From JBBQKG01 sp038326655 (GTDB lineage: Bacteria > Actinomycetota > Thermoleophilia > Solirubrobacterales > JBBDJG01), in NCBI GenBank assembly GCA_038326655.1, contig JBBQKG010000012.1, positions 1 to 64,000 on the forward strand: a stretch of 64,000 bases of DNA, in the 5' to 3' direction. The position numbers and the translations under genes are program-made. Position 1 is the stretch's first letter, and every line of letters starts with the position of its first letter. Positions 26,982 through 35,717 of the stretch are shown here, piece by piece. The notes below the pieces were generated by a model that worked only from the letters and a program-made list of their open reading frames with translations, did not search any database and had not been told where the DNA came from.

Positions 26982-27779
26982 CTAGTAAACGGGGTGGCGG
27001 GGCGCGCCGTAGGCGGCGCTTCGCCGCACTGCGAACAGCTTCACCAGCAGCAGGCCGAACAGGAATCCGCCGAGGTGCGCAAAGTAGGCCGTGCCGCCGC
27101 CGTTGCCTCCGACCTCCGGCGTGGCGAGCTGTCCGATTGCCGGCAGGAACTGGGTGAAGATCCATATGCCGAGCATCACCAGCGCCGGTATCTCGATCAG
27201 GAATATGAAGAAGACGAACACGGCCGTGAGCACGCGTGCGCGTGGATAGAGCAACGCATATCCGCCCAGCACAGCGGCTATCGCCCCGCTCGCGCCGATC
27301 AGAGGCGCCGTCGAGTCGGGCGACACCAGCACCTGCGTGAGCGCCGCCGCGACGCCGCCGAGCAGATAGAACAGGGTGTACCGGAGCTTTCCCATCGAGT
27401 CCTCGATGTTGTTGCCGAAGATCCACAGGAACAGCATGTTGAAACCGATGTGGAGCCATCCCCCGTGCATGAACATCGAGGTGAAGATCGTCAGCCACGC
27501 CGGCGGCTCGTGGAGGTTCTGCTGGGCCGCGTCATAGCCGGGCATCCCCTCGCACACGAGCTGCTCGGACGGGCCGCCGGTGCCGGCCAGCTCGCATTCC
27601 TTGCTGGGATGGGTGATGCGGTAGGGAACCGCGCCGTACTCGACCACCGGCTTGGTCTGGACCGACTCGAACCCGGTCGGATGCTGAAGGAAGAGGAAGA
27701 CGAAGACGTTGATCACGATGATCGCGAGCGTGATCACCGGGAAGTTGTCGGTGGGGATGTTGTCGCGGAGCGGGATCAA
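26982..27779 (-). CDS. Rhomboid family intramembrane serine protease
   Basis: 265 residues, six or seven membrane helices. The catalytic pair is visible: Ser in PLIGASGAIAAVLGGYALL and His in AYFAHLGGFLFGLLL; the HGGWLHIGFNMLFLWIFGNN loop is the rhomboid signature. It starts with TTG 27779 (MIPLRDNIP, the usual start of this group). It cleaves membrane proteins within the bilayer; the substrate is unknown. A TAGTCT -10-like box lies 9 nt before the start. First gene of an operon with a small membrane protein and a D,D-carboxypeptidase. Confidence 0.94.
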   Translation of the reverse strand: MIPLRDNIPTDNFPVITLAIIVINVFVFLFLQHPTGFESVQTKPVVEYGAVPYRITHPSKECELAGTGGPSEQLVCEGMPGYDAAQQNLHEPPAWLTIFTSMFMHGGWLHIGFNMLFLWIFGNNIEDSMGKLRYTLFYLLGGVAAALTQVLVSPDSTAPLIGASGAIAAVLGGYALLYPRARVLTAVFVFFIFLIEIPALVMLGIWIFTQFLPAIGQLATPEVGGNGGGTAYFAHLGGFLFGLLLVKLFAVRRSAAYGAPRHPVY

Positions 27780-27822
27780 GGTCGGGCAAGACTAACCACA
27801 AGCCGCCCGGCCGTCGTTGCCG

Positions 27823-28779
27823 CTAGGAGCCCTGGGACGCGGCCGTGCGCCGCACCGGCACCTGCTCGTCCGCGTGGTAGGAGCTTCTCACCAGGGGGCC
27901 GGAGGCGACGGACTCGAAGCCGAGCGCGTAGGCCTCGCGCGCGAGCGCGACGAACTCGTCGGGGGTCCAGTACCGGACGAGCGGCAGGTGATCCTCGGAG
28001 GGGCGCAGGTACTGCCCCACGGTCAACACCTGGACCTCGTGCTCGCGGAGCGTCGTGAACGCGCCGACGATCTCGTCGAAGGTCTCGCCGAGGCCGACCA
28101 TCAGCCCCGACTTCGTGACCACTTCGGGGTCCATCCGGCGGGCGTTCAGGAGCACCCGGCAGGAGCGCTGGAAGTCCGAGCCGCGGCGCGCCTTCGGGTA
28201 CAGGCGCGGGACCGTCTCGACGTTGTGGTTGAAGACGTCGGGCCGCGCGTCGATCACCCGGGCGAGCGGCATCTCCTGGCCCCGGAAGTCGGGGGTCAGG
28301 ACCTCGACGGCGCACCCCGGCGCGCGTGCTTTGATCGCCCGGATCGTGTCGGCGAAGACGGTCGCGCCGCCGTCGGGAAGGTCGTCGCGGTCGACCGACG
28401 TGACGACACAGTGGCGCAGGCCCATCTGCAGGACCGCGTGGGCGACGCGTAACGGCTCGGCGCGGTCCACCAAGCCGGGCACGCCCGACTTGACGTTGCA
28501 GAAACCACAGCGGCGCGTGCAAACGTCCCCGAGGATCATGAAGGTGGCGGTCCCGCGCTCCCAGCACTCGCCGATGTTGGGGCAGTTGGCCTCCTCGCAC
28601 ACGGTGTGCAGGGACTTGCTCCGCATCAGCGCCTGGATGCGGCGGTAGCCCGGGCTTCCGGGCGCCTTGACCTTCAGCCACGGCGGCTTGCGCTCCCGGA
28701 ACGGGAGCACGCCCGGCTCGGCGCCGTCGCGGCCACCGGGCCGCACGCGGGAGCGCGTGACGTGCCGCGACTCGCTCAC
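27823..28779 (-). CDS. lipA: Lipoyl synthase
   Basis: 318 residues, radical-SAM enzyme. It has both iron-sulfur motifs: CEEANCPNIGEC (auxiliary cluster, about 61-72) and CTRRCGFC (SAM cluster, CxxxCxxC), and the C-terminal family serine in GPLVRSSYHAD. It inserts two sulfurs into octanoyl groups on E2 and H proteins. It overlaps lipB by 4 nt. The pyruvate dehydrogenase E2 substrate is encoded about 2.7 kb away on the same strand. Confidence 0.97.
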   Translation of the reverse strand: MSESRHVTRSRVRPGGRDGAEPGVLPFRERKPPWLKVKAPGSPGYRRIQALMRSKSLHTVCEEANCPNIGECWERGTATFMILGDVCTRRCGFCNVKSGVPGLVDRAEPLRVAHAVLQMGLRHCVVTSVDRDDLPDGGATVFADTIRAIKARAPGCAVEVLTPDFRGQEMPLARVIDARPDVFNHNVETVPRLYPKARRGSDFQRSCRVLLNARRMDPEVVTKSGLMVGLGETFDEIVGAFTTLREHEVQVLTVGQYLRPSEDHLPLVRYWTPDEFVALAREAYALGFESVASGPLVRSSYHADEQVPVRRTAASQGS

Positions 28780-29483
28780 GCCGGCACCGCCTGCCGGCTG
28801 TCGAGCTCGGCGGGTGCGAGGTCCACCGCTTCACGATCGAAGGCACGGCCGAACTCTTCGCAGACACGTCTCGCGAAGTCCTGCAGGTCGACCGCCTCGC
28901 GGCGCTCGCGCGCGACCGACGACATCCGGCAATGATCGATCCCGCAGGGAACGACCCACTCGAACGGCTGCAGGTCGTTGTTGACGTTGACCGCGAAGCC
29001 GTGCGTGGTCACGCCGCGGCTGACATGAATCCCGATCGAGCCGATCTTGCGGCGATCGGCGGTCCAGACGCCCGTGAGGCCCTCGACCGTGCGCGCCTCG
29101 ACGCCGTAGGCGCCGAGCACCGCGATCACGACCGCCTCCATCCTGCGGATGTAGTCGTGCACGTCGTCGCCGTACGGGCGCAGGCTCACGACCGGATAGC
29201 CGACGAGCTGGCCCGGCCCGTGGTAGGTGACGCGACCGCCACGATCGGTGTCGAATACCTCGATCCCCTGCGCGCGGTACCACTCCACGCCCATCGGCAG
29301 CTCGTCCGCGGTCGAGCGTGGCCCGCGCGTGTAGGTCGGGGGGTGCTGGAGCAGCAGCAGCACGTCCGGAACCCGCTCCGCCTGACGTGCCGCCTCGAGC
29401 CGCTTCTGAAGCTCGAGCGCTTCCGCATAGGGCACGACACCGAGCTCCACGCACCAGACCGGGGGCTGATTCGCCGGGGACAT
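28776..29483 (-). CDS. lipB: Octanoyl-ACP:protein N-octanoyltransferase
   Basis: 235 residues. It shows the LipB signatures RGGRVTYHGPGQLVGYPVVS, the KIGSIGIHVSRGVTTHGFA block with the catalytic Lys, and the Cys in VPCGIDHCRMSSVA. It transfers octanoate from acyl carrier protein to lipoyl domains, giving the LipA substrate. It is the first gene of the lipB-lipA operon. ATG 29483 lies 6 nt after a GACAAT box; the AGGAAG between could also act as a weak, too-close Shine-Dalgarno. Confidence 0.96.
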   Translation of the reverse strand: MSPANQPPVWCVELGVVPYAEALELQKRLEAARQAERVPDVLLLLQHPPTYTRGPRSTADELPMGVEWYRAQGIEVFDTDRGGRVTYHGPGQLVGYPVVSLRPYGDDVHDYIRRMEAVVIAVLGAYGVEARTVEGLTGVWTADRRKIGSIGIHVSRGVTTHGFAVNVNNDLQPFEWVVPCGIDHCRMSSVARERREAVDLQDFARRVCEEFGRAFDREAVDLAPAELDSRQAVPA

Positions 29484-29489
29484 CTTCCT

Positions 29490-29495
29490 ATTGTC
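29490..29495 (-). promoter_or_regulatory. -10 box of a probable leaderless promoter (lipB)
   Basis: GACAAT on the minus strand, 6 nt before ATG 29483. Confidence 0.4.
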
Positions 29496-29510
29496 CTAAA
29501 TCCGTGTGGA

Positions 29511-30260
29511 ATGCTCGGCCGGCCTTCCTCTACCTTGGATCCTGAGCCATCCGTGCGCAGCTTCCTCGGATCCATGCTCTTGGCCGCAGCGCTCCTCGCC
29601 GGTGCGCTGGCGACGGCTGCCCCGGCGTCCGGTGCCGCGCTCGTGGTGCCGCCCGACGGAGGCCACGTGAGCGGCACGCCCACGCTTGCCTGGGGCCCCG
29701 GGCCGGGCGAAGAGGCTAACCTGCTCGAGCTCAGCCGCCGGCCGGCGACCGCGGACGACGGCGCGTTCGCCGACGACGCCGACAAGCGCATCGTGATCCT
29801 CTCCGACTCCCAGGCCAGCTACACCGTCCCGCCCACGGCACCGCTGTTCGCGGGCGCCTGGTACTGGCACGTGCAGACGATCGACCTCTCGAGCGAGCCC
29901 AGCGGACTGTGGTCGGTGACCAGGCGGCTCGTCGTGGAAGATGCGCGAATCCGGCTCAGCTCCTTCAAGCTCGGGTTCCTCCGGGGCATCGACAACCTCG
30001 TCGCTCGCTTCGCATACTCGGACAACAGCGAGAACCTCGGCGCCCGTTACCGCCTGGAGTTCCGCAGGCGACCGCACGGACGGCGTCTCGCCACCCGTTC
30101 GGGAGAGGTCGACAGAGGCGACTTTCAGAACGGCGAAGCGTTTGTGTCGGCGCGGCGGCCGAATCGCCTCCGGCGTGGAGCCCGGTATTACGCGCGGCTC
30201 GAGCTAAGGGACGCGGTCGGGCACATCACCCGCTCGCGCTTCGTTCGAATCCGCCTGTAG
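29511..30260 (+). CDS. Exported protein with fibronectin-like fold, unknown function
   Basis: 249 residues from ATG 29511; GTG 29553 is an equally good start. A signal peptide (FLGSMLLAAALLAGALATAAPASGA) precedes a domain beginning VVPPDGGHVSGTPTLAWGPG, then AGAWYWHVQTIDLSSEPSGLW, which is the pattern of a fibronectin type III-like sandwich. A basic C-terminal beta region follows (RLEFRRRPHGRRLATRSG). No catalytic motif. Its 3' end overlaps the converging GGDEF/HD-GYP gene by 57 nt, unusually long for this window. Confidence 0.75.
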   Translation: MLGRPSSTLDPEPSVRSFLGSMLLAAALLAGALATAAPASGAALVVPPDGGHVSGTPTLAWGPGPGEEANLLELSRRPATADDGAFADDADKRIVILSDSQASYTVPPTAPLFAGAWYWHVQTIDLSSEPSGLWSVTRRLVVEDARIRLSSFKLGFLRGIDNLVARFAYSDNSENLGARYRLEFRRRPHGRRLATRSGEVDRGDFQNGEAFVSARRPNRLRRGARYYARLELRDAVGHITRSRFVRIRL

Positions 30261-31511
30261 CGCCGCCGCTGGGCGCGGGTAGAGCTCGACGTGGACGCGA
30301 TCGCAGAACGCCTCGACCAGCTCGGGGTCGAACTGCGTCCCGGCGCAGCGGCGAAGCTCCTCGAGCGCGTCTTCGTGGTTCATCGTCTCGCGCCAGGGGC
30401 GCGGCTGGGTCATCGCCATGAACGCGTCGCAGACCGCGATCACACGTGATCCGAGCGGAATCTCTGTCCCCATGAGGCTGTCCGGGTAACCGGCGCCGTC
30501 CCAGCGCTCGTGCGTCGAGCGGACCAGGGTCGCGACGGGCGCCATCGCCGGCGCCGAGGACAGGATGCGCTCGCCGATCAGGGTGTGGTTTCGCATCAGG
30601 CTCCACTCCTCCTGGTTGAGCGGGCCGCGCTTGCGCAGGATCCCGTCAGGCACGCCGATCTTGCCGATGTCGTGCAGCTCCGACGCCCGCGCGATCTCGT
30701 CGAGCTGCTCGTGGTCGAGCTCCATGGCCTGGCCGAGCGCAACCGCAAGCGGCGCGACCCCCTGCAGGTGGTCGCCGATCGCGGGCGAGCGCTCGTGCAG
30801 GGCGCGCAGGAGCACGTTGCGGGTCTGGCGCTCGGGCGAGCGCGGCCGGCGGCTCTTCTGGACGTACATCCGCCGGTCCGCCAGGCTGATCGCCTCAACG
30901 GCGTCGTCGGCTTCCTCGGGGATGAACACGGCACCCCACGAGCTGCGGATCGCGAAGCCGCTGCCCTGCTCCGAGAGCGCGGCCGAGGCAGCCGCGATCG
31001 GCTCGCCGCGGGTCGCTTCCATGGGGACGAGGATGCAGAACTCGTCTCCGCCGAGGCGGTATGCGGCGCCGTCGGAGGAGAAAGCGCCCTCGAGGTTCTG
31101 CGCCATCTTCTCGAGCAGCGCATCCCCCGCGGGGTGGCCGAAGCTGTCGTTGTAGGCCTTGAAGCCGTCGAGGTCGAAGAGCGCGAAGAGCGACTGCTCG
31201 TTGCCGCGATCGATCAGGCGGGTCAGATCCTCGATCAGGCGCCGGCGGTTGCCGAGACCCGTCAGAGGGTCGGTCCGGGCTTCGGCGCGGCTTGCGCTCA
31301 GCAGCGTGCGGTTCTCGCCGAACATCAGCGCGCAGGCCCCGGCGGCGCATGCCACGAGCCCGTAGTAGAGCGACCGGCCGAGCAGCCAGTCGAGCCCAGA
31401 GCCGCCGAGCCCGAAGGACTGGTGAAGGATGTGCACGGCCAGCCCGGCCAGCGCTACGTAGAGGAGAGCTCGCGCGATGAGCGATTTGGGCGGCGCGCCG
31501 GCAGATGACAC
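30204..31511 (-). CDS. Membrane protein with GGDEF and HD-GYP domains (paralogue)
   Basis: 435 residues from GTG 31511. Two hydrophobic helices (about 15-70) are followed by GGDEF (DPLTGLGNRRRL; RLGGDEFC near 153) and HD-GYP (ELHDIGKIGVPDG near 279; HERWDGAGYPDSL near 341). The catalytic region aligns along its length with the gene at 23588-25663, but the large membrane sensor is replaced by two helices. No I-site is present. It predicts cyclic di-GMP synthesis and/or hydrolysis. It lies 55 nt after pdhC on the same strand. Confidence 0.92.
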   Translation of the reverse strand: MSSAGAPPKSLIARALLYVALAGLAVHILHQSFGLGGSGLDWLLGRSLYYGLVACAAGACALMFGENRTLLSASRAEARTDPLTGLGNRRRLIEDLTRLIDRGNEQSLFALFDLDGFKAYNDSFGHPAGDALLEKMAQNLEGAFSSDGAAYRLGGDEFCILVPMEATRGEPIAAASAALSEQGSGFAIRSSWGAVFIPEEADDAVEAISLADRRMYVQKSRRPRSPERQTRNVLLRALHERSPAIGDHLQGVAPLAVALGQAMELDHEQLDEIARASELHDIGKIGVPDGILRKRGPLNQEEWSLMRNHTLIGERILSSAPAMAPVATLVRSTHERWDGAGYPDSLMGTEIPLGSRVIAVCDAFMAMTQPRPWRETMNHEDALEELRRCAGTQFDPELVEAFCDRVHVELYPRPAAALQADSNEARAGDVPDRVP

Positions 31512-31566
31512 CGTGGTCAGTATCGACCCGCCCGCGCCCGCGCTTGAGAGGAACGGATGTCCGGCG

Positions 31567-32862
31567 TTAGAGCGCCATCGAGAGCGGCCGCTCGAGCAGC
31601 TCCCGGATGCGCGCAAGGAACTGCGCTCCGTCTGCGCCGTAGAGGATGCGGTGGTCGCAGGCGAGCGTCACGCCCATCATGTCCCGCACCACGACTCGCC
31701 GCGTCTCGCGATCGGCGACCGGCTTGGGCTCGAGCGCGCCGACTGCCAGCAGGGCCGCCTGCGGCGGATTGATCACGGCGGCGAACTCGGTCACGCCGTA
31801 CATGCCGAGGTTCGAGACCGTGAACGTGCCGCCCGACAGCTCGGGCGGCGTCACGGTGCCGTCGCGGACCTTCTCGGCGAGGCTGCGTGTCTCGGAGGCG
31901 ATCTCGCCGAGCGATTTGTGGTCCGCGTCGAACACGGTGGGAACCACGAGCGCGTCCCGGGCGGCCACGGCGACGCCCACGTTCACGCGCGAGTAGAGCT
32001 CGACGCGACCGTCGCGGTAGGCGCCATTCGCACGCGGGAAGGCACGCAAGGCGAGCGCAGACGCCTTCACGATCAGGTCGTTGAAGGTGGGCGCGGGCGA
32101 GTCGCCGGCGAGCTGCTTCAGCTCCGCACGAATCCTGACCGCCTCGGTCATGTCGATCGCGGTCGTCAGGTAGAAGTGAGGCACGGTCGCCTTCGACTCC
32201 GCCATGCGACGCGCAACCGTCTGCTGCAGGCGGTTCAGCTCGACGACCTCCACCTCGCCCTTCGCGCCCTCGGGCGCCGGCGCGGCCGCGGGGCGAGTGG
32301 GCGCCGGTCGCTCGGCCTCCGGAGTGGGCGCTTCACGGGCGGGCGGGGCCTCGCCGGCGGCAGCCTCGACATCGGCTTTGACGATCCGGCCTCCGGGTCC
32401 CGAGCCGTGCAGCGAGCCGAGCTCGACATCGAGGTCGCGGGCCATGCGCCGTGCGATCGGCGAAGCCTTCACCCGCCCGTCGTCGTCGGTCTGAGCGGGG
32501 CGCCGCTCAACTGTCCGCGTGGACTGGGTCTCCGGCTGGGGATCCGGGCGAGCCTCCCGAGCTTCAGTCGCACCTTCGGCCGACCCGTCGGGGGCCTTGG
32601 CCGCCGACGGCAGTTTCTCATCGCCCGGATCCCCGATCCGGGCGATGGTCTCGCCGATAGGAAGCGTGTCGCCCTCCTGGGCGACCACCTCGAGCAGCAC
32701 GCCCTCGTCGGTCGCCTCATAGGTCATGTTGGCCTTGTCGGTCTCGATCTCGACGAGCTCGTCGCCACGCTTGACCTCGTCCCCCACGCCCTTGAGCCAG
32801 CGCAGGATCGTGCCCTCCTCCATCGAGTCGGAAAGGCGCGGCATCGTGACGTCGGTGGCCAC
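31567..32862 (-). CDS. pdhC: Pyruvate dehydrogenase E2, dihydrolipoyl acetyltransferase
   Basis: 431 residues from GTG 32862. One N-terminal lipoyl domain (about 1-80) has lipoyl-lysine K43 in IETDKANM. A Pro/Glu-rich linker leads to the subunit-binding domain (KASPIARRMARDLDVELGSL) and another linker to the acyltransferase domain (about 205-431) with VSNLGMYGV and the active-site CDHRILYGADGAQFL. It moves acetyl groups to CoA and forms the complex core. It begins 8 nt after pdhB ends. Generic 2-oxo-acid E2s share this layout; the pyruvate assignment comes from the set of neighbours. Confidence 0.93.
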   Translation of the reverse strand: MATDVTMPRLSDSMEEGTILRWLKGVGDEVKRGDELVEIETDKANMTYEATDEGVLLEVVAQEGDTLPIGETIARIGDPGDEKLPSAAKAPDGSAEGATEAREARPDPQPETQSTRTVERRPAQTDDDGRVKASPIARRMARDLDVELGSLHGSGPGGRIVKADVEAAAGEAPPAREAPTPEAERPAPTRPAAAPAPEGAKGEVEVVELNRLQQTVARRMAESKATVPHFYLTTAIDMTEAVRIRAELKQLAGDSPAPTFNDLIVKASALALRAFPRANGAYRDGRVELYSRVNVGVAVAARDALVVPTVFDADHKSLGEIASETRSLAEKVRDGTVTPPELSGGTFTVSNLGMYGVTEFAAVINPPQAALLAVGALEPKPVADRETRRVVVRDMMGVTLACDHRILYGADGAQFLARIRELLERPLSMAL

Positions 32863-32870
32863 GGCGGTCG

Positions 32871-33854
32871 CTACACGTCCCTGAACGTCGCCAGCGCCGC
32901 TTTGACGACATGCTCCTCGTGCGGCATCGCCGCTTGCTCCAGGGCCTTCGAGTAGGGCATCGGGACGTCCGCACCGGTGACGCGCTGAATTGGCGCGTCG
33001 AGATAGTCGAACGCCTGCTCCTGGACCAGTGCCGCGAGGTTGGCGCCGACGCCGCCGTGGGGCCAGCCCTCCTCCACGATCACGCAGCGGTTGGTCTTGC
33101 GAACGGAGTCGAGAATCGTGTCCAGGTCGAGCGGGCGAAGCGTCCGCGGGTCGATCACCTCGGCCTCGATGTCCTCCTCGGCGGCCAGCTTCTCGGCCGC
33201 GCGCGCGGCCGTCACGGCCATGCGGGAGATGCCGACGATCGTGACGTCGCTCCCCTCCCGCCGCACCGCCGCTTCGCCGAAGCGCATCGGACCGCCGTTG
33301 TCGGGCACGTCGCCGCGCATGCCGTACAGCGACTCGTGCTCGATGAAGATCACGGGGTTGTCGTCGCGGATCGCCGACTTCAGAAGGCCCTTCGCGTCGG
33401 CGGGCGTGGAGGGCACGGCGACCAGCAATCCGGGCACGTGAAGGAACATCGCTTCGAGCGTGTGCGAGTGCGTCGGGCCGAGCTGGTGGCCGCCTCCCTG
33501 CGGGAAGCGGATCACCAGCGGCACCTTCGCCTGGCCGCCGAACATGTAGTGGATGTGGGCGGCCGAGTTGATGATCTGGTCCATCGCCAGCAGCGCGAAG
33601 TTCACGGTCATGATCTCGACGATCGGCCGCAGCCCCGCCATCGCGGCGCCGACGCCCATGCCGACGATCGTGTTCTCCGAGATCGGCGTGTCCCGGACCC
33701 GCTTCTCGCCGAACTCCTCGAGCAGCCCCTCCGTGACCTTGAAGGCGCCCTGGAAGACGCCCACGTCCTCGCCCATCAGGAAGACCGACTCGTCGGCCTC
33801 CATCTCCTCGCGCATCGCCTGGTTCAGCGCCTCGCGATAGCGCATCGCGGCCAT
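32871..33854 (-). CDS. pdhB: Pyruvate dehydrogenase E1 beta subunit
   Basis: 327 residues, full length. It shows GEDVGVFQGAFKVTEGLLEE, SENTIVGMGVGAAMAGLRPIV and IDPRTLRPLDLDTILDSV, all standard for the E1 beta chain, which with E1 alpha binds TPP and decarboxylates pyruvate. Its start overlaps the pdhA stop (ATGA). A branched-chain 2-oxo-acid dehydrogenase beta subunit is the alternative. Confidence 0.94.
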   Translation of the reverse strand: MAAMRYREALNQAMREEMEADESVFLMGEDVGVFQGAFKVTEGLLEEFGEKRVRDTPISENTIVGMGVGAAMAGLRPIVEIMTVNFALLAMDQIINSAAHIHYMFGGQAKVPLVIRFPQGGGHQLGPTHSHTLEAMFLHVPGLLVAVPSTPADAKGLLKSAIRDDNPVIFIEHESLYGMRGDVPDNGGPMRFGEAAVRREGSDVTIVGISRMAVTAARAAEKLAAEEDIEAEVIDPRTLRPLDLDTILDSVRKTNRCVIVEEGWPHGGVGANLAALVQEQAFDYLDAPIQRVTGADVPMPYSKALEQAAMPHEEHVVKAALATFRDV

Positions 33855-35131
33855 CAGGAGCCGTCCTCGTAAGCCGTGTCGGCCGGGCTCGCCTGGTCCG
33901 CCTCCTTGGACCCTTCACCCGACCCGTCCGGCACTTTTTCCGCACGGCGCCGCTTCTGCACGTCGCCCGCGCCCGCGTAGGCGGCGCCGGCCTCGGCCAG
34001 TTCGTGGGCGACGCCGTGGGTGCCGACCTCGTGCTCGTCCTCGCCACGGTGCACCTCTGGCGTGCGCTCGTCGACCGAGTACCAGCCCTGGACCTGGTCA
34101 CCGAGCACGTAGATGTTGTCGTAGAGGGACTCGAGCGCCGGCTCCGGGCTCTGGTCGGCGAACGCGACGGCTTCGTCGACGATCTCCACGGCCCGCCGGT
34201 CGCGCCGCTCGATCTCCTCGTGGTCGATGTAGCCGGCTTCCTCGAGCACGTTCTCGTACAGCAAGATCGGATCGCGCTCACGCCACTGCTGCACCTCTTG
34301 CTTTGTCCGGTAGACCTCCGGATCGGCGGCGGAGTGGCCGCGGAAGCGGTACGTGAGGGCTTCGACCAGGGTCGGCCGGCGCTCCTCGCGGGCCTGGCGG
34401 ACGTGCTCGGCGACGCACTCCCGCACCGCCAGCACGTCCATGCCGTCGACGCGCTCACCCGGCACGCCCAGGCATTCGGCCTTGCTCGAGAGGTCGGTCA
34501 CGGCGGAGTGCCGCGAAAGCGCGGTGCCCATCCCGTACTGGTTGTTGACCACGAGGAACACGACCGGAAGCTTCCAGAGCGCGGCAAGGTTCATGGTCTC
34601 GCCGAAGGTGCCCTGGTTCGAGGCGCCGTCGCCGAACATGCACAGCGTGACCGCGTCGTCCCCGCGGTAGTCCGAGGCCAGCGCGACGCCTGCCGCAAGC
34701 GGCAGGTTGCCGCCGACGATCCCGTAGCCCCCGAGGAAGCGACGCTCGGCGTCGTACAGGTGCATCGACCCCCCGCGGCCGTGCGAGACGCCGCCCTCGC
34801 GGCCGAAGAGCTCTGCCATCACGGCCTTCGGGTCGGTGCCGCGAGCGAGCGCCTGCCCGTGCTCGCGGTACGTGGAGAGGAGATAGTCCTGCGGGCGGAG
34901 CGCGGAGGTCGTGCCGACGACCGTCGCCTCCTCCCCGACCGCGAGATGCAGGAAGCCGCCGACCTTGGCCTTCATGTACATCTCCTGCGCGCGCTCCTCG
35001 AAGTGGCGGATCAGGAGCATCTTGTCGAGCAGCTCCAGCGCCTCGTCCCTCGGCGGCAGCTGATGCTCGCGACGGCCGCGGCCGTCGCCCTGCGCAGTCC
35101 TCGAACCCTTCTTCTGAGCGGCGCTCTCCAC
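33854..35131 (-). CDS. pdhA: Pyruvate dehydrogenase E1 alpha subunit
   Basis: 425 residues from GTG. The TPP motif is GDGASNQGTFGETMNLAALW (GDG...NN, ending VVNNQYGM), with the phosphorylation-loop region RFRGHSAADPEVYRTK. E1 alpha chains usually have about 330-360 residues; here there is a charged N-terminal extension of about 25 and a C-terminal low-complexity tail of about 70 rich in Glu, Gly, Ser and Lys after VQGWYSVDERTPEV. A TAATGT -10-like box lies 8 nt before the start, so pdhA may also have its own promoter. Confidence 0.93.
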   Translation of the reverse strand: MESAAQKKGSRTAQGDGRGRREHQLPPRDEALELLDKMLLIRHFEERAQEMYMKAKVGGFLHLAVGEEATVVGTTSALRPQDYLLSTYREHGQALARGTDPKAVMAELFGREGGVSHGRGGSMHLYDAERRFLGGYGIVGGNLPLAAGVALASDYRGDDAVTLCMFGDGASNQGTFGETMNLAALWKLPVVFLVVNNQYGMGTALSRHSAVTDLSSKAECLGVPGERVDGMDVLAVRECVAEHVRQAREERRPTLVEALTYRFRGHSAADPEVYRTKQEVQQWRERDPILLYENVLEEAGYIDHEEIERRDRRAVEIVDEAVAFADQSPEPALESLYDNIYVLGDQVQGWYSVDERTPEVHRGEDEHEVGTHGVAHELAEAGAAYAGAGDVQKRRRAEKVPDGSGEGSKEADQASPADTAYEDGS

Positions 35132-35137
35132 CTCAGG

Positions 35138-35716
35138 TCACATTAGCGCTCGGGCCGCTTTGGACAATTGGTCATCGCCCCAGAAGACCTGATCCCCGAT
35201 CGCCACCGAGGGAACGCCCACGACACCGCGTACGAGCGCCTCCTGTGTGGCGGCCTTGAGCGCATCCTTCACGTTCGGGCGCTCGGCCGCCTTGATCACG
35301 GCATTCGGGTGAAGCTCACAGGCCGCAGCCGCGATCAGGACGTTGTCCGGGTCCGACAGGTCGCGGCCGCCCGCGAACGCCTGCCTGAAGGCCGCAAGCG
35401 GAAACGAGACGCCCTTGCCGATCTCGGCCGCGAAGGTTGCGACGCGCATCGCGAAGAGGGTGTTGCCCGGCCAGGGATCCGGCCAGTTGACCGGCTGAAG
35501 GCCGTACTCGGCGGCGCGGCACTCGACCTCGCGCATGCCTTCCTCGCGGGCGTCCGTGGTGGCCCAGGACTGCCTGCCGAGCGACTTGAACAAGCCGCCG
35601 AGCAGGATCGGCCGCCAGACGGGCGGCTCCGGGAGCAGCGAGTTGACCCGCTCGGCGGCAAGCCAGGAATAGGGCGAGCCGACGTCGTAAAAAAAGACTG
35701 GGTGCCGGTCTTCCAC
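35138..35716 (-). CDS. DsbA-fold protein, 2-hydroxychromene-2-carboxylate isomerase type
   Basis: 192 residues. It starts PVFFYDVGSPYSWLAAERVN, the thioredoxin-fold opening in which SPYS replaces the redox CxxC, as in HCCA isomerases and kappa-class GSTs. The helical insertion (NTLFAMRVATFAAEIGKG) and the closing GVVGVPSVAIGDQVFWGDDQ fit this family. Such proteins use glutathione or another thiol, or are uncharacterised. It lies between lpd and pdhA with spacings of 1 and 6 nt, so it is part of the pyruvate dehydrogenase operon. Confidence 0.85.
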   Translation of the reverse strand: MEDRHPVFFYDVGSPYSWLAAERVNSLLPEPPVWRPILLGGLFKSLGRQSWATTDAREEGMREVECRAAEYGLQPVNWPDPWPGNTLFAMRVATFAAEIGKGVSFPLAAFRQAFAGGRDLSDPDNVLIAAAACELHPNAVIKAAERPNVKDALKAATQEALVRGVVGVPSVAIGDQVFWGDDQLSKAARALM

Positions 35717-35717
35717 G

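Noticed and set aside
33912..33930. Shared 19-mer with the end of grpE (about 61254-61272), one mismatch
   Set aside because: Short near-matches of this size are expected by chance in 64 kb of skewed composition; not counted as a dispersed repeat.
32863..34458. N-terminal extension of the pdhC frame through pdhB and pdhA
   Set aside because: The open frame continues upstream, but that part is a shadow of pdhB/pdhA. The lipoyl domain starts at GTG 32862.
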